Below are positions 33,532 to 41,395 of a DNA stretch of 45,567 nt, piece by piece. The position numbers and the translations under genes were made by a program. Origin of the DNA: Spirosoma agri. GTDB lineage: Bacteria; Bacteroidota; Bacteroidia; Cytophagales; Spirosomataceae. The DNA is taken from NCBI RefSeq assembly GCF_010747415.1, contig NZ_JAAGNZ010000011.1, positions 1-45,567 on the forward strand, given 5' to 3'. The notes under the pieces were generated by a model. It made no database searches, had not been told where the DNA came from, and worked only from the letters and a program-made list of their open reading frames with translations. Position 1 is the first letter of the stretch, and every line of letters starts with the position of its first letter.

Positions 33532-34326
33532 ATGTGTATGAACAAGATGCGCTACTTACTGGCTGTCTGGCTGTTGACCACCTCTTGCGCTAGTCTGCGC
33601 CAGCGAGATGATACGACCCAGCTCAATCAAGTCTTTCAGATTCCCCGCCATCAGCAACTCTATGCCTATGCGAAAAAAGGAGGGGTCAAAACCAAAACGC
33701 TCCTGCATCCGGCGAAAGCGGCCCTCTACCAAAAGCATGACACCCTTTACGTAGAGTTTCTCGCCGAGACACTACGACCCACCGACGCGGATCCCACCTC
33801 GCTTGATCAGTCCGATTCACTGGCCATTTTCTTTTTGCATTATAACCCGACCCTGAAGAAAATTGAAGAGAAAAGCCCTTGGTTTCGGTATCAAACGACA
33901 GGGCTCGACGTGGATCTATTCACTCTGCCCTTCAAGTACCGCTTTAAAACGGCCGATCAACCCGGTCAATTAGAGGATAAACTAAACGTGGGTATTCACA
34001 TCGGGGGACGCTACGATTTAGGGCGGTATCGCACCGTCTATTTTCGCCGCAACCATCGCTCTGAGATATCGACCTTCAGCCTGGGACTGGGCGGTTTTTT
34101 CTGCGTGGGTCCGGCTAAAGTGGACCCCTTCAGTACCTTAGGCCGACTACAAGACGAGTACTATGGGTTGGGTCTCAATTACGGGGTGGCCACGACCCTA
34201 AGTATAGGCAACTTCTCGGCCGGCTTGGCACTGGGTCTTGAACAACTAGCGGACCGGAACCGGAATCTGTGGATCTACCAACATAAACCCTGGTTAGGCG
34301 TGACATTCGGCATAAATCTGAATTAG
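33532..34326 (+). CDS. Hypothetical lipoprotein
   Basis: A 264-residue protein with a lipoprotein signal (YLLAVWLLTTSCAS, lipobox cysteine near 19) and a beta-rich body with Gly- and Tyr-rich strands (YRTVYFRRNHRSEISTFSLG, GLGLNYGVATTLSIGNFSAG) that suggests an outer-membrane-associated barrel-like fold. No family recognised. Starts at ATG 33532, 33538 or 33547 are all possible. It follows the potassium transporter gene and could be co-transcribed, but a functional link is speculative. Confidence 0.65.
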   Translation: MCMNKMRYLLAVWLLTTSCASLRQRDDTTQLNQVFQIPRHQQLYAYAKKGGVKTKTLLHPAKAALYQKHDTLYVEFLAETLRPTDADPTSLDQSDSLAIFFLHYNPTLKKIEEKSPWFRYQTTGLDVDLFTLPFKYRFKTADQPGQLEDKLNVGIHIGGRYDLGRYRTVYFRRNHRSEISTFSLGLGGFFCVGPAKVDPFSTLGRLQDEYYGLGLNYGVATTLSIGNFSAGLALGLEQLADRNRNLWIYQHKPWLGVTFGINLN

Positions 34327-34703
34327 TAAAAGCCAATGGATGGCTGGCTCAGCGTTTGTAAGCTCAAAATAATAAGCTGTTCTTTAATCAGCGTCGACTT
34401 GGATCAAGCTATAATGAATTCCGGTAGGAGCTTCTGTTAGATGGCCTTGAACGAACGTTTGTCATTTGTAACGATACTCAAGCATGGCCAAACCCGTCTA
34501 TGCTTGGGCCGCCAAGCGCGCTTTGGGGAGGACCAATTCCATTTGGATACTATCAGGCTATCTCCCGATAGCAGAAGCAGGATCTAAGTTGACCAACTAG
34601 ATTAGGCTGCCTCTCTATCTATTACTCGATAACATCGGATCGGTTACTGAGCTCCCAAAAAGCGACCATCTATTTTTAGGAAAAATCTTCCTTTTTGAAA
34701 GCA
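34327..34703. other. Gene-free stretch
   Basis: 377 bp; no gene or clear motif seen. The hairpin at its right edge belongs to the small gene beyond. Confidence 0.4.
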
Positions 34704-34734
34704 GAAAGGCCTAACTGAAATCATTAGGCCTTTC
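34704..34734. terminator. Hairpin, probable terminator of the small minus-strand gene
   Basis: GAAAGGCCTAA and TTAGGCCTTTC (11 bp, perfect) around a 9-nt loop. It lies 45 bp after the stop of the 48-residue gene; the T-run is poor, so it may act only in part. Confidence 0.5.
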
Positions 34735-34779
34735 GCAAGAGCAGCATGCTGATCAATTTTTAGCCACCCAATGGACGCC

Positions 34780-34926
34780 TCACTCGGTTGGTTTTTCTTC
34801 CGTGGTAACCGTCTTGGTGGTTTTCTCCTCCCCGTCCGGAGTGTCATTCGTTTGGGTTACGGTTGTCTTGGTTTCTTGAGTAGTCGAATCCTGATCGATC
34901 GACTTGGTTTGTTCTGTATCGGGCAT
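34780..34926 (-). CDS. Small Thr/Glu-rich protein (48 residues)
   Basis: A short gene with a clean reading frame: MPDTEQTKSIDQDSTTQETK and so on to TTEEKPTE. It is acidic, has no hydrophobic segment and looks disordered, so it may be a small stress-related or regulatory protein. It was found because the long frames around it are poor and its composition is clearly protein-like; a hairpin follows its stop. I know no family. A longer frame on the same strand overlapping it (34644-34847) is a shadow. Confidence 0.5.
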   Translation of the reverse strand: MPDTEQTKSIDQDSTTQETKTTVTQTNDTPDGEEKTTKTVTTEEKPTE

Positions 34927-35009
34927 ACGAGGCTTGTTTTAGATTGAGCTTTTAGAACTCTCTAACGAATCGTTTGTTCCCCAGACAGTGGTTTTTGTCT
35001 TCAATTGTA

Positions 35010-35051
35010 ACTGCCACGAATCATGAACGCTCGTTCGTGATTCGTGGCAGT
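35010..35051. repeat. Long inverted repeat
   Basis: Two 20-nt arms (35010-35029 and 35032-35051) match at 19 of 20 positions. It lies between the DUF2306 gene and the small gene, so it may end the DUF2306 transcript, although no T-run follows. Confidence 0.6.
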
Positions 35052-35106
35052 AATATAGAAAACTACTCCGTCATTGACTCGGTGTAGGAATACCAATCGG
35101 CATAAG

Positions 35107-35940
35107 TTACTTGATTTGCGGAAACCATAACCCTAAGGTGGCCCCAAAAATACCGATAGTCGTCAGCAGAGTAACCAGAAAAATGGTCGCCGATACAAGG
35201 TAATTGAGTGTCTTGTTTAACGTTTGGCAGGCGTATAAGTATAATTCGAGCAGGACCACAGAAAGTGGTATCGCATAGGTGAATACAGCCAAAAAAGTCA
35301 GAAAAGGTCCCGTGAAGCTCTGTGGATCAAAACCGACGGGTCCCCCGTTGATGACCAGCCAACTCATCAGACCTACTCGAAAAAACCAACCCCCATTAGT
35401 CACCATGAACAGCCGCAACGCCCAGATTCGATGTTGATTGAATTGCCGGGCCTTGGCGTAACGGATGGATTGGTAGGCAAACCCCATAATATAAACCGCC
35501 TGAAGGCTAATGCTGTAGTGCTGGATCGTATCCCCAACGCTTCCCCGAGTCCAGACCATCACCAAGCCTGCTATACTGACGACAATCGCCGTAACGAGGT
35601 ACAGTTGCCCTAAACGGCGATGAAAAACAGGGGCCTGATGGCGCACCCAGGGTAAAAGCTGGATCGGGCCACCAATGACCAGGATGGAGGCCAATAACAC
35701 ATGAATGCCCACAATCAGGTTCCCCACCCAGTCACCGGCCACATAGCCGTGGGGTAGGACCCGATTCCAGCGCTCAAAGTCACTGGTGAGTGTTGTTTTG
35801 CCATAGAACAGCAGAATGTAAAAACCAAAGAGCCACTGACCAACGCTCGCCACGATCAGCCAGCAGCTCGCGGCAATTCTCAGCATTCGGTGGGAAAAGG
35901 TGGACTTTATTGGCTGAAGTGGTTGAATAGCCCTTGTCAT
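35107..35940 (-). CDS. DUF2306 membrane protein
   Basis: A 277-residue protein with about eight hydrophobic segments and the conserved motifs of DUF2306 (FHRRLGQLYLV near 105-115 and HRIWALRLFMVT near 170), possibly haem- or metal-related because of its conserved histidines; its function is not established. It begins 12 bp after a perfect 10-bp inverted repeat (35952-35974), a candidate operator, and lies downstream of a Crp/Fnr-type gene read in the same direction, which could regulate it. Confidence 0.82.
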   Translation of the reverse strand: MTRAIQPLQPIKSTFSHRMLRIAASCWLIVASVGQWLFGFYILLFYGKTTLTSDFERWNRVLPHGYVAGDWVGNLIVGIHVLLASILVIGGPIQLLPWVRHQAPVFHRRLGQLYLVTAIVVSIAGLVMVWTRGSVGDTIQHYSISLQAVYIMGFAYQSIRYAKARQFNQHRIWALRLFMVTNGGWFFRVGLMSWLVINGGPVGFDPQSFTGPFLTFLAVFTYAIPLSVVLLELYLYACQTLNKTLNYLVSATIFLVTLLTTIGIFGATLGLWFPQIK

Positions 35941-35951
35941 ACTTGGCGTTG

Positions 35952-35974
35952 ATTAAGTTTGAGCCAAACTTAAT
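35952..35974. promoter_or_regulatory. Perfect inverted repeat, candidate operator
   Basis: ATTAAGTTTG and CAAACTTAAT with a 3-bp spacer, 12 bp before the DUF2306 start and 69 bp beyond the end of the Crp/Fnr-type gene. It might bind that regulator, though it is not a typical Crp or Fnr site. Confidence 0.5.
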
Positions 35975-36042
35975 GGAGCTTTCGACGGGCTAGGCTAGAC
36001 AAATGTCCAATTGGGATCAGCGGTCCAATAGCAATATAAGTG

Positions 36043-36627
36043 TCAGGATCCGAACTGGTGGCGGAGCCGACTCAGATGCCGCTGGGTAATCCCTAAATAG
36101 GAGGCAATATGCCGTAAAGGCACATGCTGAAGGAGGGTTGGCTTTTCTTGAATAAAGTTCTGATAGCGCTCTTCAGCGGTAAGATTACTGAGCTGATCAA
36201 TTCGTCTTTTGTCCTGCTGAAGGTGTTGTTGCAGAATTTGGATCGTGTAATCCTTCTGGGTAGTACTGGTTTGCCCCCCAATCTCTACATTGCGGCGGCT
36301 GGTGCGCAATAGTTCACAGTCGGTCAAGCATTGTAAATTCTCATTAGAGATCGTCTGGTTCATGAAGTGAAAATAGGACGTAAAGAAGCGGGGCCCATCA
36401 TTCAGGTCAGTTGTTACCTCCTGGTTGTTTTGGTCAAGGTAGTAATTTCTCATATAGCCAGAAACAATGAAGTTATGATAGTGAGGGACCTGACCAGCAG
36501 CCTCAAGAATGGTATTTTTAGGCACAAAAACGGGCTCGAACAATTGTTGGATCAGCCTTTTATCGGCTGGTGGCAAGTCTAAGATCTGACCAACGTATTG
36601 GAAAAGAGCCGTATAGTAATGGTTCAT
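36043..36627 (-). CDS. Crp/Fnr-type transcriptional regulator
   Basis: A 194-residue regulator with an N-terminal cyclic-nucleotide-binding-like beta roll (about 20-115) and a C-terminal winged helix-turn-helix (VPLRHIASYLGITQRHLSRL). The usual glycine and arginine residues of cAMP binding are not evident, so the signal is unknown. The frame extends 20 codons upstream; ATG 36627 is preferred by comparison with relatives. The gene lies 102 bp upstream of the DUF2306 gene in the same orientation. Confidence 0.82.
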   Translation of the reverse strand: MNHYYTALFQYVGQILDLPPADKRLIQQLFEPVFVPKNTILEAAGQVPHYHNFIVSGYMRNYYLDQNNQEVTTDLNDGPRFFTSYFHFMNQTISNENLQCLTDCELLRTSRRNVEIGGQTSTTQKDYTIQILQQHLQQDKRRIDQLSNLTAEERYQNFIQEKPTLLQHVPLRHIASYLGITQRHLSRLRHQFGS

Positions 36628-36941
36628 AGCCAGCAATATACGTAACAAGCTAATCTGTTGATTACTTTTGCAAACACGCTTTGTCACCAGACAAATGTTG
36701 GTTTGTATAGTAACAAAACCGACGAAAATCTTCGCATATTACACTCGCTCTATCTCTATTAAAGAATTATCCATTGTCACTATAAAGCTAAAATATTGAT
36801 TGTCAGCAATTTATTTATTAGTTGATTGTAACTAGTATAAAATGTATATTTTAATTATATTATACCTTTATCGGGAATTTGTGTTTGTAATTTTGTGATG
36901 AGTTTGAGTTGTCTCTATTTCTCAACAATCGAACTTTTTAT
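36628..36941. other. AT-rich non-coding stretch with a promoter candidate
   Basis: 314 bp, strongly AT-rich from about 36760. TAATTTTG at 36888-36895 fits the Bacteroidota -7 element and lies 47 bp before the DUF488 start; the -33 element is weak. Confidence 0.45.
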
Positions 36942-37829
36942 ATGATGTATTATAGAAGAAAAGTTCTGCTGTCAATTTTTGAAGCATTCGGTGGTGAGTT
37001 AGGTAAAATTGATTTACAAAAACTCCTGTTAATATATACACGCTACCAAGCAAAGCCATCATTTGACTTTTTACCTCATCTCTATGGATGCTACTCTTTC
37101 CAAGCAGGCTTTGACTTGCGGGCTTTAAAGACATACGGATACATAAAAGAGCACGATAAAAAGTGGAGTCTCATTAAAAAGGACGCTTATGCTCCTCTTT
37201 TAAAAAAGGATGACCAAGATCACCTTAAGTTTTTGTATAGGAAGTATGCTTCATATAACACAAGTGATCTGATAAAAGCTACATACATCCAAGAGCCTTA
37301 TTACGCAATTAGGAGTGAGATTGCAGAAACGGTACTCAGCTCAGTCGAACTTGAGCGAGTAAAGAGATACATTCCTAATAAATCTGGCACTCGCTTATTC
37401 ACTATTGGCTATGAGGGAATATCTATAGAAACTTACTTTAACAAGCTGATTACTAATAATATAAAAGTTTTATGTGATGTAAGACGAAATCCATTAAGCC
37501 AGAAGGTTGGCTTTTCTAAGTCGGAGCTAAAATATATATGCGATGCTGTCGGCATTACTTATGTTCATATTCCACAACTGGGTATAGCTAGTGAGAAAAG
37601 GCAAAATCTGGAAACACAGAAGGACTACAACCTACTGTTCGAAGACTATGAAAAAAATCAATTAATACACCAAGGTGAACATTTGGGGCAAATACTAAAT
37701 ATATTACAAAAAAGAGAAAGAGTTGCATTAACTTGCTTCGAAGCTTCGTATCTCCAGTGTCACCGTGGTCGCATTGCCAATGCTGTTACTAAGTTACCTG
37801 ATTGGGATTACGAGCTGATCCATATCTAA
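36942..37829 (+). CDS. DUF488 protein with a SocA/DUF4065-like N-terminus
   Basis: A 295-residue protein of two parts. The C-terminal half is DUF488: TIGYEGISIETYFNKL, LCDVRRNPLSQKVGFSKSEL and the CFEASYLQCHRGRIAN motif with conserved Cys and His-Arg. The N-terminal ~100 residues (RKVLLSIFEAFGGELGKIDL, then QKLLLIYTRY) resemble the SocA/DUF4065 fold of antitoxins and proteolysis adaptors. The start is ATG 36942 (or 36945). It is followed 10 bp later by its partner gene in the same direction and both are AT-richer than the cargo; a strong terminator ends the pair. DUF488 biochemistry is not established. Confidence 0.78.
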   Translation: MMYYRRKVLLSIFEAFGGELGKIDLQKLLLIYTRYQAKPSFDFLPHLYGCYSFQAGFDLRALKTYGYIKEHDKKWSLIKKDAYAPLLKKDDQDHLKFLYRKYASYNTSDLIKATYIQEPYYAIRSEIAETVLSSVELERVKRYIPNKSGTRLFTIGYEGISIETYFNKLITNNIKVLCDVRRNPLSQKVGFSKSELKYICDAVGITYVHIPQLGIASEKRQNLETQKDYNLLFEDYEKNQLIHQGEHLGQILNILQKRERVALTCFEASYLQCHRGRIANAVTKLPDWDYELIHI

Positions 37830-37839
37830 AATTTTGAAA

Positions 37840-38655
37840 ATGGCCCTCACCAAAGTTCTAATCACAGTAAAAACCTATCCCACGATTTCAACAAAGTATG
37901 ATGAGCTAGTTTGTACAGCAGGATTCTTAGAAGATGGAAGTTGGATACGGATCTATCCTATTCAATTTCGGAGTCTAGATTATTCCCAGCAATACAAAAA
38001 GTATGATTGGATAGAAATTGACCTTATAAAAAATACCTCTGACTTTCGGCCAGAAAGTTACCGACCTGTCAACATTGATGTTAATGCAACGAATGTAGGA
38101 CATGTAGATACTAAAGACAACTGGCGCGAAAGGAAGGAAATCACCTTAAAGAATGTGTATACGAATTTAGGTAAGCTAATTGCTGACGCAAAAGACAAAG
38201 AAAAGTACGTCTCATTAGCTGTCTTCAAGCCTACCAGAGTCAAAGATTTTAAAATAGAAGCTGTAGGAAGGGAATGGGATCGGACTAAGCTAGAGGAAAT
38301 GCAGCAACTTAACCTGTTTGTTGAACGTAAGTCTCGGAAAGAATATGTGAGAAAATTACCATATAAATTCAGCTACGTATTTGAAGATGATGAAGGCCGG
38401 GAAAGCACACTTATGATTGAAGATTGGGAGATCGGAGCATTATTCTGGAAATATGAAGATGAGGCTGAAGCTTGCCAAAAGGTCAAGCAGAAATATTATG
38501 ATGATTTGGCCATGACAAAAGACATTCACTTTTTCTTAGGAACCACAAAAGCTCACCATCTTCGTTCAAAGAACCCTTTTATTATTATTGGAACGTTTCA
38601 CCCTACACTTCCTAAGATTCCTGACAAACCAGCCCAACTTGGCTTATTTGATTAA
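37840..38655 (+). CDS. Partner of the DUF488 protein, possibly a dual OB-fold protein
   Basis: A 271-residue soluble protein. The first part (KVLITVKTYPTISTKYDELV, then CTAGFLEDGSWIRIYPI) looks like members of a family described as dual OB-fold, often found next to DUF488; I base this on memory of sequence patterns and hold it loosely. The C-terminus is PAQLGLFD, in which QLGLF (266-270) matches the bacterial sliding-clamp-binding motif QL[SD]LF, so the protein may be recruited to DNA replication or repair sites. It lies 10 bp downstream of the DUF488 gene. ATG 37840 is chosen over the TTG just before it. Confidence 0.65.
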   Translation: MALTKVLITVKTYPTISTKYDELVCTAGFLEDGSWIRIYPIQFRSLDYSQQYKKYDWIEIDLIKNTSDFRPESYRPVNIDVNATNVGHVDTKDNWRERKEITLKNVYTNLGKLIADAKDKEKYVSLAVFKPTRVKDFKIEAVGREWDRTKLEEMQQLNLFVERKSRKEYVRKLPYKFSYVFEDDEGRESTLMIEDWEIGALFWKYEDEAEACQKVKQKYYDDLAMTKDIHFFLGTTKAHHLRSKNPFIIIGTFHPTLPKIPDKPAQLGLFD

Positions 38656-38684
38656 GAATAAAATTTATTCTAGTCAGCATTTAC

Positions 38685-38735
38685 CATAAACAGCCCGGAA
38701 AGGAAGTTTAGAATTTCCTTTCCGGGCTGTTTATG
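38685..38735. terminator. Strong bidirectional-type terminator
   Basis: Two perfect 21-nt arms (38685-38705 and 38715-38735) around a 9-nt loop, 29 bp after the stop of the DUF488-partner pair. The outer arms supply the A- and T-rich ends. Confidence 0.75.
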
Positions 38736-38781
38736 CAATAGACCTTAGTGACATAATACTTTTTGCTAAGTCATAATATTA

Positions 38782-38812
38782 TTTGGTAAATTCCTCTTGC
38801 ACAATAACTTTG
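38782..38812 (+). promoter_or_regulatory. Bacteroidota promoter of the following gene
   Basis: TTTG at 38782-38785 and TAACTTTG at 38805-38812 are separated by exactly 19 bp, the Bacteroidota sigma-ABfr consensus TTTG-N19-TAnnTTTG. The gene at 38828 starts 15 bp beyond the -7 element. Confidence 0.75.
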
Positions 38813-38827
38813 CTTGTTTAACATGCT

Positions 38828-39469
38828 ATGTCACATAAGCTATTTATCATGCAGCCAACGACCACATCATTGATTAATGTTTCTCTTACCGATTTTGTTG
38901 ATTTCGTTATTTGTTCTGGAGGAAAACGTCTGACTAAAGTCAAAGAAATTAAAGCGCGTGGGGAATACGAACCACAGGGTGACTTTTACCGTGGTTTACG
39001 AAAGGGGATTCAAGATATTCACCAAGGTGGGTACAGTAAGATGAGCCTAGACCTGTTATCAATGCCATCTAACGAGAATAAGGCAGCAATGTATAGTCTG
39101 ATGGTTGAGGGATATAAAAAGTTCTGGGGGACGAAGCAAGTAGAATGGCAAGACCCAATTCGTAAAAACTGGTATTACCGTGAATTGGCCGTCAGACTAA
39201 ATCCTGAGTTGTATTTATTAATTGATCGAATGCCGCATGTCATTAAACTTCACTTCCGTAAAGATGAGCGGCTAACCAAAGATAAAGTCTGTGCTATTGT
39301 AAACCTGATGGAGGAGGAGTTGACGCCCCATCTACCAGATGATGTAATATTTGGGGTGCTAGATGTAGCTAAAGGCTTGTTGTGCCGGAAAGACTCAAGA
39401 CGTAGTAACTTGAATCTTCTTATACGGTCAGAAGCGGATGCTTTTATTTCCCTGTGGAATCTTATATAA
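38828..39469 (+). CDS. Hypothetical protein
   Basis: A 213-residue soluble protein without a family that I recognise. It has a basic segment (GGKRLTKVKEIKARGEYEPQ), aromatic stretches (NWYYRELAVRLNPELYLLID) and a DVAKGLLCRKDSRR segment. Its promoter is of the Bacteroidota type and so close to the ATG at 38828 that ATG 38849 (residue 8) may be the true start. It stands alone between the DUF488 pair and the exonuclease gene, so a role in the same defence-like region is possible. Confidence 0.6.
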   Translation: MSHKLFIMQPTTTSLINVSLTDFVDFVICSGGKRLTKVKEIKARGEYEPQGDFYRGLRKGIQDIHQGGYSKMSLDLLSMPSNENKAAMYSLMVEGYKKFWGTKQVEWQDPIRKNWYYRELAVRLNPELYLLIDRMPHVIKLHFRKDERLTKDKVCAIVNLMEEELTPHLPDDVIFGVLDVAKGLLCRKDSRRSNLNLLIRSEADAFISLWNLI

Positions 39470-39664
39470 TTTTTTTGATTGGCGATACTTTAAAGACCAT
39501 CAATTGAATTTATGTATTAAAACTGACTCATAATCCGAAATCGCTGTTTTACAATTTCCAGAGTCGATGCCTGTTTACTAGAGTGTTAGTTAATGAATTT
39601 CTTTTTTGATAAAAAAACTACCACTTCTGATTGATTAGGAACGCGGGTCTGTCAGACAAAATCT

Positions 39665-40570
39665 CTACCTGATTAAAGACATAAAATACTGTTCATTAAT
39701 GATCTCTAGATCCTGCCCGGCTTTGATCATCTTTTCTGCTTTTTGAAGTTTGCTGGATTTGAAGCCAGCCCCAAACTTCTCGAAATCTTGATTGCCAATA
39801 ACCAGGTAGTTCGTTTTGCCCGTTACGCCATCCAAAGGAATGCCGCCAATATTAGTTACTAACTGTTGAGCAGCCTGACGGGTATAGCTTTCTAGTGTTC
39901 CTGTGAAAGCAACATACTTTTCGAACAGGATATGTTCAGGATCAATATCGGTCGTTTGTGCCGTGAGTGATGACGCTTTGACTTTGTGCCAATTACCCTT
40001 GGCATGGCGTCCAAATTGATCATAGGTTCTTAGGGGTAATTGCAGTTGTTCACAGAGCGATTCAACACTATTTACTTGGCCATGAGCCAGCATCAATAGC
40101 AACAGCTGGGCACATACCTTGGCATCATCTAATGCATGGTGATGTTTTAGGATGAGGTTATGTTTGAGAGCCAGCCAGCTTAAACTGTACAAGAGTTCTT
40201 CTTTCCAAATCGCTTTGGCCAGCCGGACGGTGCAATGAAGCTGTAGATCCGGAAGGCCTGTTTCGTAATGTGTGAGAATGTGCTTTAATACACTTAAGTC
40301 AAAACTGGCATTGTGAGCAACAACAATTTGATTTTGAAGGTAGGGGTTGACTTCGGGCCAAATTTCTTTAAAGGTAGGTTTGTCGGCTAGGTCCTTGAGC
40401 GAAAAGCCGTGAATAGCTTGTTGGATAGGACCCACCTCAAATGGTTCAGGGCGAATAATCCAATACTTGGTATCGGTGATTTGACCGTTTCTAACAACGG
40501 CAAGACCCAGCGAACAAGCGCTCATTCGCTTATCGTTGGCGGTTTCAAAGTCAATGGCAACAAAGTTCAT
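39665..40570 (-). CDS. DnaQ-type 3'-5' exonuclease fused to a BRCT domain
   Basis: A 301-residue protein. The N-terminal part is a DEDDh exonuclease: DFE at 7-9, HNASFDLSVL near 86-95 (D91), and HHALDDA near 144-150 (H144, D149), so all four acidic residues and the histidine are in place. The C-terminal ~80 residues form a BRCT-like domain (KYVAFTGTLESYTRQAAQQL, then TNYLVIGN), often a phosphoprotein- or DNA-end-binding module. The fusion is seen in some bacterial exonucleases and resembles DNA polymerase III epsilon-like proteins. It may act in DNA repair or in plasmid defence. Confidence 0.88.
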   Translation of the reverse strand: MNFVAIDFETANDKRMSACSLGLAVVRNGQITDTKYWIIRPEPFEVGPIQQAIHGFSLKDLADKPTFKEIWPEVNPYLQNQIVVAHNASFDLSVLKHILTHYETGLPDLQLHCTVRLAKAIWKEELLYSLSWLALKHNLILKHHHALDDAKVCAQLLLLMLAHGQVNSVESLCEQLQLPLRTYDQFGRHAKGNWHKVKASSLTAQTTDIDPEHILFEKYVAFTGTLESYTRQAAQQLVTNIGGIPLDGVTGKTNYLVIGNQDFEKFGAGFKSSKLQKAEKMIKAGQDLEIINEQYFMSLIR

Positions 40571-40863
40571 TTGCTTTATGAAGCGGTGTAAGACTACTCT
40601 AAAAGCTTGCGACTAATACAATCTAATCAGTATAGATTTCGTATTGCACTAATTCGAAAAATTAAAACAGTCTTTTGCAGGGCTAATGTCTGATTAATAA
40701 ATCTACTCAAAAGCGTAACCGAATAAACCTGTAATATTTGAAGAATAAGTCAAATCTGCATCGCCTTCTACATATGATTTTGATGCAAGTGTATCAGTAC
40801 CGATCAGAACGGCATTATCGAAAAAAACGCTTACAAGTGCATTTGTTTAACTTGCTGAATAAT
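40571..40863. other. Gene-free stretch
   Basis: 293 bp between the exonuclease gene and the HAD gene terminator; I see no gene or motif. Leftward transcription of the DprA operon probably ends at the hairpin on the right edge. Confidence 0.4.
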
Positions 40864-40885
40864 AAAAAGGCCCCAGTAAGGGGCT
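40864..40885 (-). terminator. Intrinsic terminator of the phosphoribosyltransferase-DprA-HAD operon
   Basis: On the minus strand GCCCC and GGGGC pair around a 5-nt loop and a run of five T follows, directly after the HAD stop codon at 40886-40888. Confidence 0.75.
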
Positions 40886-41392
40886 TTACATTTTTGATTT
40901 TACAATAGCCAATGCTTCGTGTGCTGTCTCAGCTAAATATTCTGGTTTGGCATCGATCACTAACTGCCTTTCCGCTGAACCCCATAAACAACCAATGGTT
41001 TCAACATTAGCGGCTTTCGACGCCTTTATGTCAATCGCTCGATCACCCAATGAGAGAATATTTGCCGGATTGTCTCCTAACAGTTGGATGGCTTTTAAAA
41101 ATCCCTCTGGATCGGGTTTTATCCGCTTCACATCATGGTAACAGATCATGTGGTCATGTGGTATTGACCAATGTGTGAGGACCTTCCCGCAATAGATCGA
41201 TGGACTGGTCGTGACAATACAGACTTTTATTTTCTTATCCTTAATGTATTGGAAAATCTCAGCTATTCCGTCATAGATAATAAAACTGGGTATTAGACCA
41301 TATGCAGTTTGCCATCCGCCTGGCTTTCTATGGTTTTGTGCACTACTGGTATCAATTAAGGTTTGGTCAAGGTCTAGGATTAAGCTTGGCAT
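40886..41392 (-). CDS. HAD-family hydrolase
   Basis: A 168-residue phosphatase-like protein. Seen: the nucleophile motif DLDQTLID at 7-14, TTS near 61-63, a Lys in VKRIKPDPEGF and the acidic motif LGDRAIDI, that is all four HAD motifs. It would remove a phosphate from a small substrate, perhaps a nucleotide or sugar phosphate. It begins 3 bp after the DprA-like gene, the last of three tightly packed genes, so it probably belongs to the same pathway as the phosphoribosyltransferase. The terminator overlaps its end. Confidence 0.85.
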   Translation of the reverse strand: MPSLILDLDQTLIDTSSAQNHRKPGGWQTAYGLIPSFIIYDGIAEIFQYIKDKKIKVCIVTTSPSIYCGKVLTHWSIPHDHMICYHDVKRIKPDPEGFLKAIQLLGDNPANILSLGDRAIDIKASKAANVETIGCLWGSAERQLVIDAKPEYLAETAHEALAIVKSKM

Positions 41393-41395
41393 TCG

